Assembly (NCBI GenBank): GCA_025617745.1
Contig: CM046861.1
Coordinates: 14,314,283 to 14,378,282, forward strand
Direction of reading: 5' to 3'
Origin: Heliocidaris erythrogramma
Taxonomy: Eukaryota > Echinodermata > Echinoidea > Camarodonta > Echinometridae
DNA: 64,000 nt
Shown here: positions 50,850 through 57,072 of the stretch, one piece after another
How the letters are laid out: every line of letters starts with the position of its first letter
How positions within the stretch are numbered: the stretch's first letter is position 1
The notes under the pieces: model-generated
The model's database searches: none
The model's input: only the letters and a program-made list of their open reading frames with translations
What the model was told of the DNA's origin: nothing
Program-made: the position numbers and the translations under genes

Positions 50850-51751
50850 CACACAACCCCACCCCACATACACACCCCCTACCCACAATTCCATACCCTC
50901 ACCCTAACACTCAATCACACAACCACCCCTCCCCACCTCCCTTCGCAAACTACACAATCAATCTCCACAACACGTGACAGACAGATCGCCCAACAGCATC
51001 CCGATCCCGCCCATTCCAGCCATCAGGCAGTCAAAACAAAAACTGCTGAGCGTGAGAAAATCAAATGGACAACACATTCCTGAAAGTAATGTAGGAAAAC
51101 ATGCATAAACCAATGACCCAATTCCAGTTCGAGGTTATCGCTCATGTTGTACAGTGGCAGTGTGACTTATGAACAAATGTTACACATGCAGACATGCATG
51201 TAATACAAAAAAAAATCACTATAGAATTCCCAGCATTATGTAATGGGGAAAATTATCTCTGTATAGCGGGACAGGAATATTAGTAGAGAAGTTGACAAGA
51301 CAGTACATATTACATCTAATACTTAGTATTACATACATGTATCAGATCATAATAAAGTGAGGAAAGGAAGGAGTTATAAGTAGACATAGAATGGCAAAAC
51401 TAGATTTCAAAACGCCATTTTTTAAAGTGTATAGATAGTTTGTTTCTCTTTTTGGCTATCAAATACTCTAAATCTTTTTGTTTCTTAACAAAAGATTTAA
51501 ATATGACAAAATTGGGAAGCAAATTGTTAAACTTGCAGTAATAAATATGATATTTCAACAGCCTCCAAAATGATATTTATTGTGACCACTCTACTTTCTT
51601 TTCAGGAGCCATCTTTGATCTTACTCAGTCTTATAACATCGCGTTCTGCGTTATGGGAGCTCTGGACCTCTTTACTGGTTGTGTTGTCGTTTCCCCCTTA
51701 GTCTGGAACCGCTTCTGCAAAAGACCCGATTCTCCACATCTCAATTTATGA
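21526..51751 (+). CDS. SLC16-type (monocarboxylate-transporter-like) MFS transporter, four coding exons
   Basis: Exons 21524-21754, 36876-37016, 47183-48289 and 51606-51751 join in phase 1 at every junction (GT..AG each time) into a 540-residue protein, normal for SLC16. Six helices fall within residues about 22-192. A long hydrophilic, acidic cytoplasmic loop spans about 199-335, followed by six more helices. MCT hallmarks: a diverged TM1 signature (YGWKRW), the FGGVLASGGLIAASYA helix 3, and the helix 5 DYFPEKFDIANG motif (about 140-151). In helix 8 an Asn (394) stands where transporting MCTs have Asp, while the Arg four residues on (398) is kept, as in orphan members. It is probably a plasma-membrane solute carrier; the substrate is not predictable. 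The start at 21526 follows a strong splice acceptor, so a 5' UTR exon is likely. An upstream in-frame ATG at 21487 would fall inside the intron. Other genes and transposons nest in its introns. Confidence 0.9.
22131..26577 (+). mobile_element. DIRS-group tyrosine-recombinase retroelement, broken
   Basis: Fossil element in intron 1, sense orientation. Inverted terminal repeats of roughly 170-200 bp bound it. The left end includes CTAACCCGTTCGAGAACTTA and the right end its complement. A short segment at about 26254-26310 is complementary to the extreme right end, matching the internal complementary region typical of DIRS. Parts in order: a gag-like region (about 22700-23300), reverse transcriptase with a YLDD motif and RNase H (about 23450-24650), and a tyrosine-recombinase region (about 25150-26200). 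The element is broken at several points (about five or so) and is not expected to be active. The good match of the terminal repeats suggests moderate rather than great age. No target duplication is expected for this group. Confidence 0.85.
26682..26849. mobile_element. Palindromic MITE, 168 bp
   Basis: The arms ATTGTACCTTCCAC..CTCTGGTAGAC and GAACATCCCTTCATTG are mirrored on the right by GAAGGGATGTTC, GTCTACCAGAG and GGGTACAAT, leaving a central loop of only about 25 bases. It would fold into one long hairpin. It lies in intron 1. Confidence 0.8.
26850..30060. other. Intron 1 stretch, AT-rich with old repeats
   Basis: No gene is seen. G/C runs lie at about 27968-27984 and 28381-28405. Two diverged direct copies of a block containing TTGGCAACATTCATAATTGA and CCATGTCATCCCATGG lie near 28760-28870 and 29590-29725. 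A minisatellite with a GCAAATGTAAAAAC unit spans about 29745-29895. Confidence 0.5.
29745..29895 (+). repeat. Minisatellite, CGCAAATGTAAAAAC-type unit
   Basis: About five to six imperfect copies of a CAAATGTAAAAAC motif, separated by 15-20 bases, alternate with TTTCGCC / TTAACCGC spacers. Confidence 0.6.
30108..30161 (+). promoter_or_regulatory. Candidate promoter: GC box and palindromic CRE
   Basis: A CTCCGCCCCC GC box (about 30103-30113) lies next to TTTTAAA. A full TGACGTCA cAMP-response element lies at 30154-30161, about 107 bases before the THAP start codon. The motifs are seen directly; promoter activity is inferred. Confidence 0.4.
30268..30522 (+). CDS. THAP-type zinc finger reading frame (single exon, 84 residues)
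   Basis: Starting at ATG 30268 (MPQRCVVAGCSN), the frame carries a complete THAP domain: C-x4-C near residues 5 and 10, a conserved Trp in RRKWTAKVKL, Pro in FPKDP, and the C-x2-H pair in VCSEHFCAEDF. It ends IKKRPSLKQV, a diverged form of the AVPTIF box. THAP fingers bind DNA and occur in transcription factors and P-element-type transposases. The TGA follows the finger directly and no good splice donor is obvious. This is either a stand-alone finger, the first exon of a gene whose other exons I cannot see, or a remnant of a THAP transposase gene. It lies in intron 1 of the transporter on the same strand, with a CRE and GC box just upstream. Confidence 0.7.
   Translation: MPQRCVVAGCSNTTKEGVTLHLFPKDPNIRRKWTAKVKLARAHWKGPSDRSVVCSEHFCAEDFVDSTGLHAAYGIKKRPSLKQV
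30600..32560. other. Intron 1 stretch, low-complexity and AT-rich
   Basis: Contains a C run (30818-30837), the 126-bp tandem duplication at 30916-31165, a C/A run near 31418-31455 and a TA tract near 32305-32320. No gene recognised. Confidence 0.5.
30916..31165 (+). repeat. Tandem duplication, period about 126 bp
   Basis: CAGTGATTCCCTCTCT starts at 30916 and 31042, each followed by TTTCTTCTCTTGTGCTTTC, TGCCCAA, TTCTCCA and CACACATCT, a pyrimidine-rich unit repeated twice with minor differences. Open frames across it are compositional. Confidence 0.7.
32561..32723 (-). mobile_element. MITE family A, partial copy (a)
   Basis: It carries the family hallmarks: CTCCATAATTCCCTGACAAG, a CTTCTCTTCCAAA then G-run block, GGCCGGCTGTGC, and the terminal CCTGGATCCGCCAATG. 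It corresponds to one half of the fuller copy at 39248-39669. Its terminus abuts the last P2X7-like exon, whose frame reads into it. Confidence 0.75.
32587..33947 (-). CDS. P2X7-intracellular-domain-like gene, nested, apparently incomplete
   Basis: Minus-strand exons read in order. (1) 33947-33751 encodes an acidic stretch, RPYTMFEPDM, a Ser/Asp run and DWRLGNNNW, ending in donor TTG|GTAATT. (2) 33367-33265 encodes FHPVCLEWYVMETAYYLYRQ and flanking residues, with acceptor CCACCCAG and donor TCA|GTGAGT. (3) From 32851, acceptor CTTTTATAG, it encodes VAYRQLVRWCWSFLGRAG and VPLPSCAAVTRIRAAFLSEP. These match the P2X7 C-terminal (ballast-type) domain found in many invertebrate proteins. Two oddities. 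The exon that should follow exon 1 with the CxCGxC, MPT and CC zinc-binding cysteines is not found in the 380 bases between. After SEP the frame enters a MITE, adding a proline-rich tail up to 32587. No in-frame start is resolved. It may be a decayed gene. Confidence 0.6.
34115..34132. promoter_or_regulatory. Two adjacent palindromic CRE sites
   Basis: TGACGTCA occurs at 34115-34122 and again at 34125-34132, two bases apart, upstream of the minus-strand P2X7-like exons. The tight pair suggests a CREB/ATF-responsive promoter for that gene, though this is inference. A single CRE also precedes the THAP frame at 30154. Confidence 0.45.
34140..36875. other. Remaining intron 1 sequence
   Basis: AT-rich with several simple tracts: G runs at about 35231-35244 and 35421-35435, and a C run then A run then AAAC-type repeats at 36289-36400. 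A block starting GGCGTACGGGC near 35197 belongs to the GGCGTA-type repeats. No gene recognised. Confidence 0.45.
36876..37016 (+). CDS. Transporter coding exon 2
   Basis: Acceptor CGATATACAG and donor AATG|GTAAGT. 141 bases, phase 1 to phase 1, encode LVNIPLLRYFSVRQLTIFGG and the following helix 3 and start of helix 4. This exon matches the MCT pattern of a short basic loop then a glycine-rich helix. Introns of 15.1 and 10.2 kb flank it. Confidence 0.88.
37017..37265 (+). other. Intron 2 donor-proximal sequence
   Basis: Unique AT-rich sequence between the exon 2 donor and the first minisatellite; nothing recognisable. Confidence 0.5.
37266..37650 (+). repeat. Minisatellite, TTCCGAAGGTTCGT family, forward
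   Basis: Roughly 20 units mix a 16-base form (GGTTCGTCACTCCGAA) and a 26-base form that adds AATGAAATAG or AATGAAAAAG. The short form dominates the first third and the long form the rest. The same units occur in reverse orientation at 46457-46945. The array starts about 250 bases inside intron 2. Confidence 0.9.
37795..37925. repeat. (ATT)n microsatellite
   Basis: ATTATTATT / ATCATT imperfect trinucleotide tract. Long Asn or Ile runs in translation are compositional. Confidence 0.85.
37926..39247. other. Intron 2 stretch
   Basis: Mostly unique AT-rich sequence with the hairpin at 38767-38931 and a CAACAG/AATAAAAAC repeat near 38955-39000. No gene recognised. Confidence 0.45.
38767..38931. 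repeat. Palindromic hairpin / short MITE, about 165 bp
   Basis: CAGAGCCATCTATTACAGAG and TATGGCCAACTCGG on the left are mirrored by CCGAGTTGGCCGTAG and TGTAATATGGCTCTG on the right. The ATGGCGCTTGTTGC / CGCCATGTTG pair is near the centre. Nearly the whole block would fold into a single hairpin. Confidence 0.75.
39248..39669. mobile_element. MITE family A, fullest copy (b)
   Basis: It starts TCAGGGGCGGATCCAGG and ends CCTGGATCCGCCAATGA, terminal inverted repeats of about 17 bp. It is non-coding, with the internal blocks TACCTTTTCAC (reverse), CTCGAAAAGTCGCTCAGTG, CTCCATAATTCCCTGACAAG and GGGCCGGCTGTGCC. It contains an uninterrupted 70-base G run at 39361-39430. Other partial copies are at 32561-32723 and 57073-57336. 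Confidence 0.75.
39361..39430 (+). repeat. Poly-G tract, 70 bases
   Basis: Seventy consecutive G inside MITE family A, at the point where the copy at 57073-57336 has only a short C-rich stretch. Lengths of such runs are unreliable in assemblies, but the tract itself is clear. Confidence 0.9.
39715..40907 (-). mobile_element. Penelope-like element, inverted 3' partial copy
   Basis: This is the reverse complement of 42892-44080 with very few differences, so it carries the GIY-YIG endonuclease end and the 3' non-coding region of the neighbouring element on the opposite strand. Partial inverted copies next to the main copy are characteristic of Penelope-like elements. The near identity indicates recent origin. 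Confidence 0.9.
41911..43305 (+). CDS. Penelope-like reverse transcriptase with GIY-YIG endonuclease
   Basis: An open frame of 464 residues. It shows GLPKIHKPDIPLRPIVSS (typical Penelope RT finger motif), VSFDVDSLFTSIPI (RT motif A), GAPMGSPLSPVIANLFME (motif B) and LRYVDDTFVIW (catalytic YVDD). Downstream, FLDVLIT and YRKPTHTDRYLNF are followed by a linker and the GIY-YIG domain: GVYRIPCSCGQVYIGETGRD with catalytic Arg in KSRIKEH and a later Glu. Penelope-like elements are copied by target-primed reverse transcription using this nuclease. The RT N-terminus lies upstream, outside this frame. Confidence 0.9.
   Translation: MFFGLPKIHKPDIPLRPIVSSRGSPTYNLAKHLAHILQPLTGQSQHHVRNSHHFTTIINDIKLNSTDILVSFDVDSLFTSIPIQEACDITRTRLQHDTDLQDRTPLSPQQIYDLLLLCLTSTSFQWRDKYYNQSEGAPMGSPLSPVIANLFMEQFETTILSTAPYKPTLWLRYVDDTFVIWPHGPEKLNNFQDFLNKHHPSISFSSEAENNNSLPFLDVLITHKPDGSLSHSVYRKPTHTDRYLNFRSFHHPSVKRSVSSSLIRRAHNVCDSTSLDDELKHIKAALVNNGFPPQEIRTSVNKPHAPPPTRHISSCTIPFTGHVSIRIQRVLQKANIRVFFSSKHKLHKSLYTHKDTASPDSKPGVYRIPCSCGQVYIGETGRDIKSRIKEHRAHGRLGHYDRSAIINHSVTRDHQINWEDTKLVAPASNWYTRRVREAIEIHKHDTVTQDKGLQISDIWFSLFQ
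43340..43740 (+). repeat. Internal repeats in Penelope 3' region
   Basis: Three or four variants of CAACAGGATNTCATGTTTCTC followed by TCCTCA, spaced about 50-150 bases, alternate with TACTCATTCTGATGTCA / TACTCATTCTGTTGTCA blocks. The same pattern is present in the inverted copy. Confidence 0.7.
44001..44032 (+). ncRNA. Hammerhead-ribozyme-like motif at Penelope 3' end
   Basis: CTGACGA (44001-44007) is followed by a stem GGCCAGA / TCTGACC with loop GCAT (44009-44026, one mismatch), then GGAACG and a potential short stem GTGGAGT..ACTCAC. Penelope-like elements are known to carry hammerhead ribozymes. Here the usual GAAA core box reads GGAAC, so the copy may be inactive. The same motif is found inverted at about 39763-39794. 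Confidence 0.4.
44109..45621. other. Intron 2 stretch
   Basis: An ATA/ATT/ACT simple-sequence zone (44109-44280) then AT-rich unique sequence. A C-rich block near 45362-45415 belongs to the GGCGTA-type repeats. No gene recognised. Confidence 0.45.
45622..45705 (-). repeat. tRNA-derived SINE head, minus strand
   Basis: Its reverse complement reads GGTGTCGTAGTCGAACGGTT, then GCGCTTGACTGGAAA and GGGGTTTGATCCC, the same layout as 11019-11089. The A and B boxes are recognisable but the acceptor pairing is poor. CA repeats follow on the plus strand. Confidence 0.6.
46457..46945 (-). repeat. Minisatellite, TTCCGAAGGTTCGT family, inverted
   Basis: Read on the plus strand the units are CGGAAATACGAACC with or without CTATTTCATTTT, the exact reverse complement of the units at 37266-37650. 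Long units come first and short ones last, so unit order is also mirrored. The array ends about 240 bases before the exon 3 acceptor. Confidence 0.9.
47183..48289 (+). CDS. Transporter coding exon 3
   Basis: The acceptor is TTGGCTTCCATTCAG. The exon encodes helices 4-6, the large central loop and helices 7-11. The donor is TTTCAG|GTTTGC, a weaker match than the others but in the right phase. Its 1107 bases are a multiple of three. Confidence 0.9.
48485..48660 (+). pseudogene. LINE reverse transcriptase fragment (CR1-like)
   Basis: CGLPHGSHLGPLLFIIYIND matches the motif B region (GVPQGSxLGPLLFLIYINDL) of CR1/Jockey-group LINEs. VFADDSNIFCRTNANKLLK, the catalytic FADD motif, follows in another frame, so one frameshift separates them near 48600. 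Short and decayed; lies in intron 3. Confidence 0.75.
49154..49830 (+). mobile_element. LINE 3' end (CR1/L2-like), decayed
   Basis: The frame encodes the RT C-terminal region (VHALISSCLDFGNALLFNIP, LQKLQNAAARIV, LQSLHWLPVKHCIIFKILLL). A run of 14 Gs near 49615 shifts the frame; beyond it the original frame resumes as RPKLWNSLRDTSKRA. The 3' end has GGCGCTATATAAGT and an ATT repeat tail, the usual CR1/L2-type terminus. 5'-truncated; intron 3. Confidence 0.8.
50430..51100 (-). repeat. Old minus-strand LINE-like tail and CA repeat
   Basis: A T-rich start with AT-rich body (50430-50620) resembles a reverse-complemented LINE 3' tail. A (CA)n tract lies at about 50817-50846, followed by CCCCACCC-type low complexity to about 50950. 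A minus-strand frame (50626-50886) has no recognisable domain. Confidence 0.4.
51606..51751 (+). CDS. Transporter coding exon 4 with stop
   Basis: The acceptor is CTTTCTTTTCAG. It encodes GAIFDLTQSYNIAFCVMGAL and the rest of helix 12, ending in a short charged tail and TGA at 51749-51751. No AATAAA is seen in the first 100 bases after the stop, so the 3' UTR end is not placed. Confidence 0.88.
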
Positions 51752-52802
51752 AGACAAATCAGTGGCGTATCACGAATTTGATTAGCAGGGAGGCGAAAAG
51801 GAGTTCATTTTAAAAGCATTTCAGTCATTTTCCTGGAAATCCGAAGCATACAGCATACTTGTGTGAAATGAAAATTAGTGGGGAAAGTCAGGATTGCGTA
51901 AGCCGCACACACTCGTACACAAAGTTTGTGCGTCGAACGCGTACATCATCGATCTCTACCTTCGACTGCACGAAGCCGACCGAATTTCGCACGAGCGGCT
52001 CGAGCTCAGGCGGAGCGTGCATGTTGCGCGGCGATCAGTCTGTCCGAATTTTGCGCTTGCGGGGCAAGGGCATGATCACGTATAGAGCCCTTCATACACA
52101 GGGCTCTGATCAGGTAACGATCACGGGGCCCTCTCGCGGCATAAAAACGTCCACAATCTGGGTTAAATATCCATTTAAATCAAAGTTCCCCAGTGACCCG
52201 GGTTCGATTCCAGGCGGAGACACTTTTTTAACTTTTGCAAAAATATCAAAAGTGAGGACAGCTCTGGGGAACTTTGATTTAAGCTACGCAATCATTATTC
52301 TCGCATTTTCATTTCTCACAATTGTATATATTTTGCACGAGAGTTTCAAGGTTTCTTTTTTTTTTTCCACATGTTTTTTCAGTGTTTTACATATAATATA
52401 CACAAATTTATATTACATAATATCAAACAAAATTACGATAAGAAGTGTTCACATAAATGGAAAATTTTTAAAACAATTATACTATCATAATTTCGGTGAT
52501 ATCAGGCATAGTAAAGAAACAAAAGTGGAGGAGTCTATTAAAAAGCACAGCTTGTATTTTATAGACCCCTTTGTGAGAAAAAAATATACTTACAAATGCT
52601 CTAAGTTTATGGAAATAATTACGAAATATATATACTTTGCACTATCCCCCCCCCCCCTTACACTACAAAACAGAATAATTGTGACAGTGGTATGTGTACA
52701 AATAAATATATTGGAAATGATAACAGGCGATGTCTTCAGTAGGAGAGAAGAAAGAGAGAGAGACAGACAGATAGAGAAGGAAGATGAAAGATGGGGACGT
52801 TA
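51752..52802. other. Region downstream of the transporter gene
   Basis: It begins with AGTGGCGTATCACGAA, another GGCGTA-type repeat start, so the 3' UTR may end in or near a repeat. It includes a hairpin at 52168-52285 that contains a B-box-like GGTTCGATTCC. A 337-codon open frame here runs through this hairpin and into the Tc1 end, so I do not accept it as a gene. Confidence 0.5.
52168..52285. repeat. Hairpin with tRNA-like B box
   Basis: ATTTAAATCAAAGTTCCCCA on the left is complementary to TGGGGAACTTTGATTTAA on the right. Inside the arms lie CCCGGGTTCGATTCCAGGC (B-box like) and GTGAGGACAGCTC. Possibly a SINE-derived or MITE-like hairpin. Confidence 0.5.
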
Positions 52803-52804
52803 TA

Positions 52805-54471
52805 CACTGCTGGTCATAAAGGTGGAATATTTTTTTTCACCAAATTTTCACAGCGTAATTATTACAACATGATTTGAATATGGCATTTATGGTGCATGAT
52901 AACCACTTTATTTTATTATTCTGCCTTTTACACACGTTTGACAGTGATATTTTACAAGTTTATGTCTTAAGCGATGGATGTCATGAGCATAGAACAACAA
53001 TGACGACAATATACAGTAAATTAAAGGATCATGAGATACAGTATTTATTTTCAATCTCTCTCAGTTTTCCAGATGACTTCTTTTTTGTGATTTCATGGAC
53101 AAATTTGCATCAAACTTGAGTCATTGTTCTTACTCAGTCACTAGTATCGGGTATGTCCACCCCTGGCACGAACCAGCGCATGCAGACGTCGTGGCATGCT
53201 GTCCACTAGCTTGTTGATGACGTCAACAGGCATAGCGTCCCATTCTTCCCTCAGAGCATCTGCCAACTCCTGCAGATTTTGAGGAATGACCTCTCTGTCG
53301 TTGATGGCTCGGCCTAGGGCATCCCATGCATGCTCTATGGGGTTCATATCCGGCGAACAAGCTGGCCATGGCAACTGTACGACGCCCTCTGCCTCCAGGA
53401 ATTCCCTTACTGCAGCGGCCCTGTGCGGTCTAGCGTTGTCATCCTGCAGTCGGAAATTGTGCCCATACACTCGTCTTGCATATGGAAGACAGTGGAACTC
53501 CAAGATATCCCTGTAGGCGGCGGCGTTGACGTTTCCGTCCGGAACCACCAGTGGCGTTTTCCCTCCATAATGGATGCCGGCCCATATCATCACTGAGCCG
53601 CCTCCGCCTTGAGTCGTCACGTGGATACATTCATTGCGAAGGTTTTCCCCGGCTAATCGACGAACTCGTTGTCTCCCATCCTTTCGGTCAAGGATGAACC
53701 GGCTCTCGTCCGTGAAGACCACATGTTGCCAATGTCCTGGATGAAGCCTTCTGTGCTCCCTAGCCCAAAGAAGACGAGCTACTCTGTGGCGAACAGACAG
53801 GCGTGGACATTTGGTCAACCGTCGTGCTCGGTAACCATGTTGGAGCAATCTGCGATTAACGGTTGACCGGGAAATGTTGATCCCATGATATCTCCTCCAC
53901 AAGCGACGAAGACGGCTCGTGGGCAATTTCCGGTTTCTGCGGCTGAAATTCAACAGTTGGCGATCATCTCTTCTTGTGGTCAATCTGGGACGTCCTGGAG
54001 ATTTCCGTGGCCGCACATTCCCCGCCTCACGTTGACGTTTCAGGATCTTAGAGACTGCACTCTGTAATATCCCTAGGACTTCTGCGATATCAGTCTGCTT
54101 GTAGCCCTCCTGTCGCAGTGCTACCACTCTCTCGCGTGTTGCTGTTGCCGTTGGACCAGGCATAGTCCAGGGAACGTCTCTACCGATTTTTATTTCAAAC
54201 GGTACAAGGAACTCGAAAAAATGCAACCTTCTTATACACAGTGCTAAATCAGGGAAAGGGACAGAATATCATATGCATAGGCTTTTATAGTCTACAACAA
54301 AAGAATTTATTACGTAATCCAAATTTCTCATGTTATAATGTCACCTGTGTAATGCGGAAACATTATGTAATCACTCAATTACCATTTTGTCTACGCGTAG
54401 CCTTTCAAATACCAACAAAACTATCGATTTTTATTCAAAAATATTTAATTCCACCTTTATGACCAACAGTG
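52805..54471 (-). mobile_element. Tc1/mariner DNA transposon, apparently intact
   Basis: The ends CACTGCTGGTCATAAAGGTG and, at the other side, the reverse complement of CACTGTTGGTCATAAAGGTG form terminal inverted repeats of about 25 bp with one mismatch. A TA dinucleotide flanks each end (52803-52804 and 54472-54473), the expected Tc1 target duplication. At 1667 bp with an uninterrupted transposase it has the size and layout of a complete element, so the insertion is probably recent. Confidence 0.92.
53141..54163 (-). CDS. Tc1-family DD34E transposase, 340 residues
   Basis: I chose the start MPGPTATATRERV (54163); an in-frame ATG 21 codons upstream is also possible but lies in non-conserved sequence. 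Residues 1-110 hold two helix-turn-helix modules (RVVALRQEGYKQTDIAEVLG; later SRSTVNRRLLQHGY) with the GRPR-type linker (SPGRPRLTT) between. The catalytic triad is clear: VVFTDESRF, LQDDNARPH and SPDMNPIEHAWD, with 34 residues between the second Asp and the Glu (DD34E). The Gly-rich box GGGGSVMIWAG is present. No stop or frameshift interrupts it. It cuts and pastes the element at TA sites; whether it is active cannot be told from sequence. Confidence 0.93.
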   Translation of the reverse strand: MPGPTATATRERVVALRQEGYKQTDIAEVLGILQSAVSKILKRQREAGNVRPRKSPGRPRLTTRRDDRQLLNFSRRNRKLPTSRLRRLWRRYHGINISRSTVNRRLLQHGYRARRLTKCPRLSVRHRVARLLWAREHRRLHPGHWQHVVFTDESRFILDRKDGRQRVRRLAGENLRNECIHVTTQGGGGSVMIWAGIHYGGKTPLVVPDGNVNAAAYRDILEFHCLPYARRVYGHNFRLQDDNARPHRAAAVREFLEAEGVVQLPWPACSPDMNPIEHAWDALGRAINDREVIPQNLQELADALREEWDAMPVDVINKLVDSMPRRLHALVRARGGHTRY

Positions 54472-54473
54472 TA

Positions 54474-54795
54474 CATTTTAATCCTTTCTGCAATGATGTT
54501 CTTTTCATTCCAGCTCAATTTTTGGTTCGAAATGATATTTTCCCTGTTATTTTTTACCATTTAGCAATTACATTTATATCTATTCAGCAGGAATTTTTTT
54601 AGTCTATATACGTTTAAATGAAAAAATGGTGGGAGCTGATTTAATAGTATTATTTAAGGAGTTCCAGAACTGTGGTCCGGTATATATAAAAGTCTTTTGT
54701 GCAGTAGCTGTCCTGGTCATTGGTAGATGTAGCATATTTGATTGTCTCGTGGTTATTTTCTTACACTTATATATATATATATATATATATCATTG
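54474..54795. other. Short gene-free stretch ending in (TA)n
   Basis: Unique AT-rich sequence, then a (TA)n tract at 54769-54790 that is the insertion point of the next LINE. Confidence 0.5.
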
Positions 54796-55585
54796 TCTGC
54801 AAAGGGTAAATACATATAAATATCTTGGTGTCTGGATGGACGAAACACTATCTTGGCAAAATCACGTTGAAGAGACAATGAAAAAGATTGCTTCCCGACT
54901 TGCGCTTTTTGGTAGGCTTAGGAAATTCCTAACAGTTGAAAGTTCAAAAATCTTAGCCAACTCACTAATACAACCTTACTTTGATTATTGCAGTAATGCA
55001 TGGTCAACTTGTACGCAAGGCCTCAGAGACGGTTTAACTAGACAGTATAAGAAGATGGCTCGATTTGTTTTAAAGGTTGACTATACAACTCCTATCGGAC
55101 TAGTGTATAATCAATTGAGATGGGTCCCTATCGAGGATAGGTGGAAATTCCACAAATGTAAAATGATGTACAGTATTCTTCATGGATGGGGAAGCACCTG
55201 TTTACCTGTCTGAGCTTGTTGTAAGATCAGACAACCTCCATGCATATCGGACAAGAAATTCTGTTCACAATGGTGTTGTGGGGCCACTTGTCCGTACTCA
55301 GGCAGGTAAAAAAGCCTTCTCCCACAGCACTTCAATATTATGGAACCATATCGATAGTAGGATTCGTTGTGCTACTTCGAAAAAATCTTTCGTTATTTTG
55401 TACTGGAGACTACTTAGAAACAATATTAATTGAATTTTCGCCCATGATTATATGTGTATATCATTTTGTTTGTATGTGTTTCATTTTTGTGTTATGCAGG
55501 GCCTGCAAGTATAACAGTGTGTTACTCACTGATGTGGTTACCCTGGGTAAACAATACTAAATAAATAAATAAATAAATAAATAGT
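54796..55585 (+). mobile_element. 5'-truncated LINE (CR1-like) with one frameshift
   Basis: It encodes the RT C-terminal part: YKYLGVWMDETLSWQNHVEE, LANSLIQPYFDYCSNAW and RWVPIEDRWKFHKCKMMYSI. A small insertion near 55180 shifts the frame, after which APVYLSELVVRSDNLHAYRT continues to a stop at 55433. The tail is an (AAAT)n repeat at 55557-55584. A TA-repeat lies on both sides (54769-54790 and 55586-55602), consistent with target duplication on insertion into a TA microsatellite. Confidence 0.85.
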
Positions 55586-55602
55586 ATATATATATATATA
55601 TA

Positions 55603-57072
55603 TTCCTTTATTTATTGTTCAGTTGGTTGAATTTGTTTTTCTGAAAAAAAAATTGTGGCCCTGTCATAGAGTTTGGGTGTATGTTTGTGTGTGCAGTTAA
55701 TATGTTGCTGGAGTGTGGATCAAATTGTTCTCGGTACGAGTGTCAGCAAGTCCTTTGGCAACACATTAATCGACATCAATTTTGCCATTTACTATATAAA
55801 TTTGAGAGGGTATATTTATATATTTCTTACTATATAAATTTGTATGCAGGTATATTTATATACATTCTTTTCTTAGATCATATGAAATAAAAGATGAAGT
55901 CGACCCTGATATCAAGTTGGATTTAAAAGAAGCAGAAACAAAGAAGCAGAAACAAAGAAAAGGATTAATTAAATTCTGAGTAAAATCCTATAAAAAAAAT
56001 AAGAACGATATGCATTTTTGATGTAATCAATCAAACACATATTGGCAACTACGTGACGTAACTTGCTAGGTCCTCTCCCATTCGCCCTTTTCTAATAAAA
56101 TCATATATTTCCATTTTTTCTGATGAAAATGTTTAATCATACATGCATCGTCCATATAATCATTACACATATGTTTTTACAAAAAACCTAATGAAACAAA
56201 TGCATCACTTCATCAACAACTAAGAAAAAAACAACTTTTATGACTTTTTCTCTCACTGAGCAAATACAGTAAATAAGATACGTCATGGAGTTGCTAATTT
56301 GCGTTTGACTGATTACAACTTCAAAGACTCATAACTTTCTTGTTTTTTTTTTTTATTCCAATCAACTGAATATCAGGATGGATTTCCCCTTCAATAATTA
56401 ATTTCTTATTTTCCTGGAACCCGAAGCATACAGCATACTGCTACCAAAAGACTTTTTTTCTTTCGGTTGTGTTGATTATTTTTGGACAAAATCGGGCCTG
56501 TTTAGGGCTTTGGTGTGTGAGTGTTTGTGTGTGTAGTTAATATATCGCTGGACTGTGCATCAAAACTGTTCGCGGTTCGATGTCATTTGTCATTTACTAT
56601 ATAAATGTGTATAACATGTACTTGTGTGTTTATATATTTTCTGAGATTGCTAAAAAGAAGTTCCATCGTGAACAGAAGATCGACATATTAGGCAGAATCA
56701 ACAGCTATGGCATCTTTCATACTTTTAAAATATTTTCTTTTTACTACATGTATACTGCAATTCACCAACCATGGACTTGACTTTCATTATAAATCCATCT
56801 GCCCCTCCCCCATCTCTCTCTCTTTTCTACCTGAATGTTTTAGATCTTGTGTTCTACCCTCAAAATAATGTAGGCCTATAATGAAAAATAAAAAAAAAAA
56901 ACAATAAATTATATTGTCTAACCCATTTTTTAAACCAACACTGAATGGCATTTAACCAATTTCGGATAGAGAGACATACATGTAAAGCATAGTCATGACG
57001 ATGGTATTTGTGATAATAATGATGATGTTGATGAGGTGGCTGATGATAGTTTTCTATGTTCATGATCATGAT
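55603..57072. other. Gene-free stretch
   Basis: AT-rich sequence. Two similar segments with TTTGTGTGTGNAGTTAATAT and TTTGCCATTTACTATATAAAT appear near 55680-55870 and 56510-56640, a diverged duplication. GAT-rich simple sequence precedes the MITE. No gene recognised. Confidence 0.45.

Noticed and set aside
51859-52872. A 337-codon open frame downstream of the transporter
   Set aside because: It crosses a tRNA-like hairpin and a low-complexity tract and ends inside the Tc1 terminal repeat. No domain or consistent composition supports a gene.
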